From the NCBI GenBank assembly GCA_016866585.1, contig VGMB01000117.1, forward strand, positions 1 through 5,531: a stretch of 5,531 bases of DNA. The letters are read 5' to 3'. The notes beneath the pieces are model-generated. The model searched no databases. It was not told the origin of the DNA and saw only the letters and a list, made by a program, of their open reading frames with translations. This stretch comes from Chlamydiota bacterium. Lineage in GTDB: Bacteria > Chlamydiota > Chlamydiia > Chlamydiales > Rhabdochlamydiaceae. Shown one piece after another: positions 4,024-5,531 of this stretch. Made by a program: the position numbers and the translations under genes. How positions within the stretch are numbered: position 1 is the stretch's first letter; each line of letters begins with the position of its first letter.

Positions 4024-5531
4024 TCTAATGCAGACCTACCATAAGTATCTTGGAGAATTTCTTTAGCTTTTTTTATGTGTTTACCTTTTGGCTCTTTTAG
4101 AAAGCTTTCATACTCAGCCGTTACAATTGCTTTATTCCACTGTTTTACAAGTTTTTCATCAACGACAGCATCATTGAATGAAATTGTTTTTTGAATGCAA
4201 ACCCATTCATCGTCATGTTTAGCCTCTATTGTGAGATTAATATCACACAGACGCTCTATATTGCCGATAATTGTATAAGGTTCATTTGCGTAAAATGGGG
4301 GAAGATGATTCTGGTTGGAAACTAAATTCAACCGAGCTTTTGCATTTGTTGCAACAGCAGTTACTTTTACATCTTTAGCTATAGGAAAACGTAAAGTTTT
4401 TATCATAGAAGCTAGTTTTCTTGGAAATGAAGCATTCGTATCAGAATATAAGAGTCTTCCTCCAGAAAGATTACATAACATATCTAAATTAACTAGATTG
4501 TTTTTATTGCCAACAGCAGCAGCGTATAGAGAAAATTTGTTGCTGTTTTTTTCTATGAATGTCTTGAAGCTTTTCTGTTGATTTTTTAGACTTTGATTTA
4601 CTTGTCCTGTTGTCAGTAGTATTGCTGTGTGCATTTCATCATCATTTTGGATAAACGATGAGATTTTCTCTAATGAATCAAGTAGATTTGCAGACGTTAT
4701 GATATTATTATGAGAAACTTTATCTATAAAATCTTCAGCAAGTTGTTGAGAGCGTATATTATAAACTATGGTTTTATTGCTTAGTCTAGATAGCTTTTTA
4801 TCTAAAACAATTATGTTGAATCTATCGCCTTCTCTTAAAGAAGACAGAGCTTTAGTTACAGCTCTTTTATAAAGACTAAATTTGTGTCGATCTACAGTGT
4901 GGGATGAGTCTATGAGAAAATAGAAGTTTTGTGGAATTTTTTCATAGGCCATATTTTGTTTTGGATCTATCGATATTGAAAAAACATAACCACTTTGATT
5001 AGATGGTGATGATATTTTTACATTTATATCGAAAGATTCATTCCAAGACACAATATTAGTCATTTTGAATAATTTATCTTCATCAAGAGGGGAATTTTTC
5101 GTTGTAATATTTAACGATTTTTCTGAGTTGTCTTCTATTTGATTATTCATTCCCTCCTGGCTTAAAAAAGAAAGCTCTTTTTGCACCCACTCGGGTGTTT
5201 TATTAGGGATATACAATAGCTCTGAGGAATTAGTTATTTTAGGTAATTCTAAGTCGTTTTTTTGGTCTTCTAAATCATCTGTGTTCTGCAATACAGGAAT
5301 CTTTTTCGTTAAAAGATTAGCATTTAATTCCTCATAAGAATCTTTATATTCTGATTGATCGATGTAAGAAATTTCTGAAGAAAATGGAATCGGTATCTCT
5401 TCGATTTTTGGTGTTATAGTTACTTGCTTATGTTCTGCGACTTGGCTAGATAAATCAGATTTGGATTGGTCTACTAAGACAATATCTTGTTCGCTATAAG
5501 AAGAAAAAAAATCAGATTCACAAGGTTCTGA
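4020..5531 (-). CDS. VWA-domain protein, N-terminus outside the window
   Basis: The reading frame is open from the window edge to TGA at 4020-4022, giving 503 residues of the C-terminal part; no ATG occurs in the first 80 visible codons, so the true start lies beyond 5531. Visible residues 1-160 are polar, acidic and serine-rich, probably a disordered linker. A beta-rich segment (about 160-195) precedes a von Willebrand factor A domain (about 200-380): strand F-Y-F-L-I-D-S-S-H-T (203-212), R-E-G-D-R-F-N-I-I-V-L (233-243) and A-I-L-L-T-T-G (303-309). A beta-rich C-terminal part follows (to about 450), then a charged helical tail. The metal site is degenerate: DxSxS is D-S-S-H-T and the later aspartate of L-T-D-G is threonine (T308). 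Family members act in adhesion or protein assembly; its specific role is unknown. It heads the visible operon with rsmD and coaD. Confidence 0.82.
   Translation of the reverse strand, partial: SEPCESDFFSSYSEQDIVLVDQSKSDLSSQVAEHKQVTITPKIEEIPIPFSSEISYIDQSEYKDSYEELNANLLTKKIPVLQNTDDLEDQKNDLELPKITNSSELLYIPNKTPEWVQKELSFLSQEGMNNQIEDNSEKSLNITTKNSPLDEDKLFKMTNIVSWNESFDINVKISSPSNQSGYVFSISIDPKQNMAYEKIPQNFYFLIDSSHTVDRHKFSLYKRAVTKALSSLREGDRFNIIVLDKKLSRLSNKTIVYNIRSQQLAEDFIDKVSHNNIITSANLLDSLEKISSFIQNDDEMHTAILLTTGQVNQSLKNQQKSFKTFIEKNSNKFSLYAAAVGNKNNLVNLDMLCNLSGGRLLYSDTNASFPRKLASMIKTLRFPIAKDVKVTAVATNAKARLNLVSNQNHLPPFYANEPYTIIGNIERLCDINLTIEAKHDDEWVCIQKTISFNDAVVDEKLVKQWNKAIVTAEYESFLKEPKGKHIKKAKEILQDTYGRSALE

Noticed and set aside
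5289..5291. TTG as the start codon of the VWA gene, giving 423 residues
   Set aside because: The frame stays open for 80 more codons to the window edge, with the same acidic, serine-rich composition, and there is no convincing Shine-Dalgarno site at the TTG; the gene is better treated as cut by the window.

Overview
The window looks like a piece of a chlamydial chromosome, most likely from an environmental lineage near Rhabdochlamydiaceae or Simkaniaceae. This is inferred from family recognition, not from a search. The main clue is a MOMP-like outer-membrane barrel of the Legionella MOMP-precursor type (PF05150 style), a family greatly expanded in those lineages. The DNA is AT-rich and the housekeeping proteins are compatible with a reduced intracellular genome.

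Left part (1-1238). A minus-strand pair encodes a 42-residue secreted cysteine-bearing peptide (645-773, a gene called here from its signal peptide and strong ribosome binding site) and a 188-residue hydrophobic protein of unknown function (55-621), ending at a clear terminator (11-44). Divergent from it is a Fur-family metal-responsive repressor (867-1238). The 93-bp divergent spacer holds a perfect 7-8-7 inverted repeat, a plausible operator for that repressor.

Middle (1239-2895). A 323-bp gap without a protein gene contains a run of hairpins that reads best as a minus-strand small RNA ending in a U-tract terminator against the fur-family stop codon. It is followed by a bidirectional terminator shared with the MOMP-like gene. 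That gene (1562-2689, minus) has a strong Shine-Dalgarno sequence, a signal peptide, a proline/methionine-rich linker, a beta barrel and a terminal phenylalanine.

Right part (2896-5531). A minus-strand operon runs from a VWA-domain protein, cut by the window edge, to rsmD (ATGA overlap) and then coaD. The coaD reading frame is broken by one missing base in a short T run. Both halves are otherwise intact and together give the normal family length of 161 residues, so it is a fresh mutation, a sequencing error or a frameshifted gene. The rsmD-coaD pairing is widely conserved in bacteria. RsmD modifies 16S rRNA and CoaD makes dephospho-CoA.
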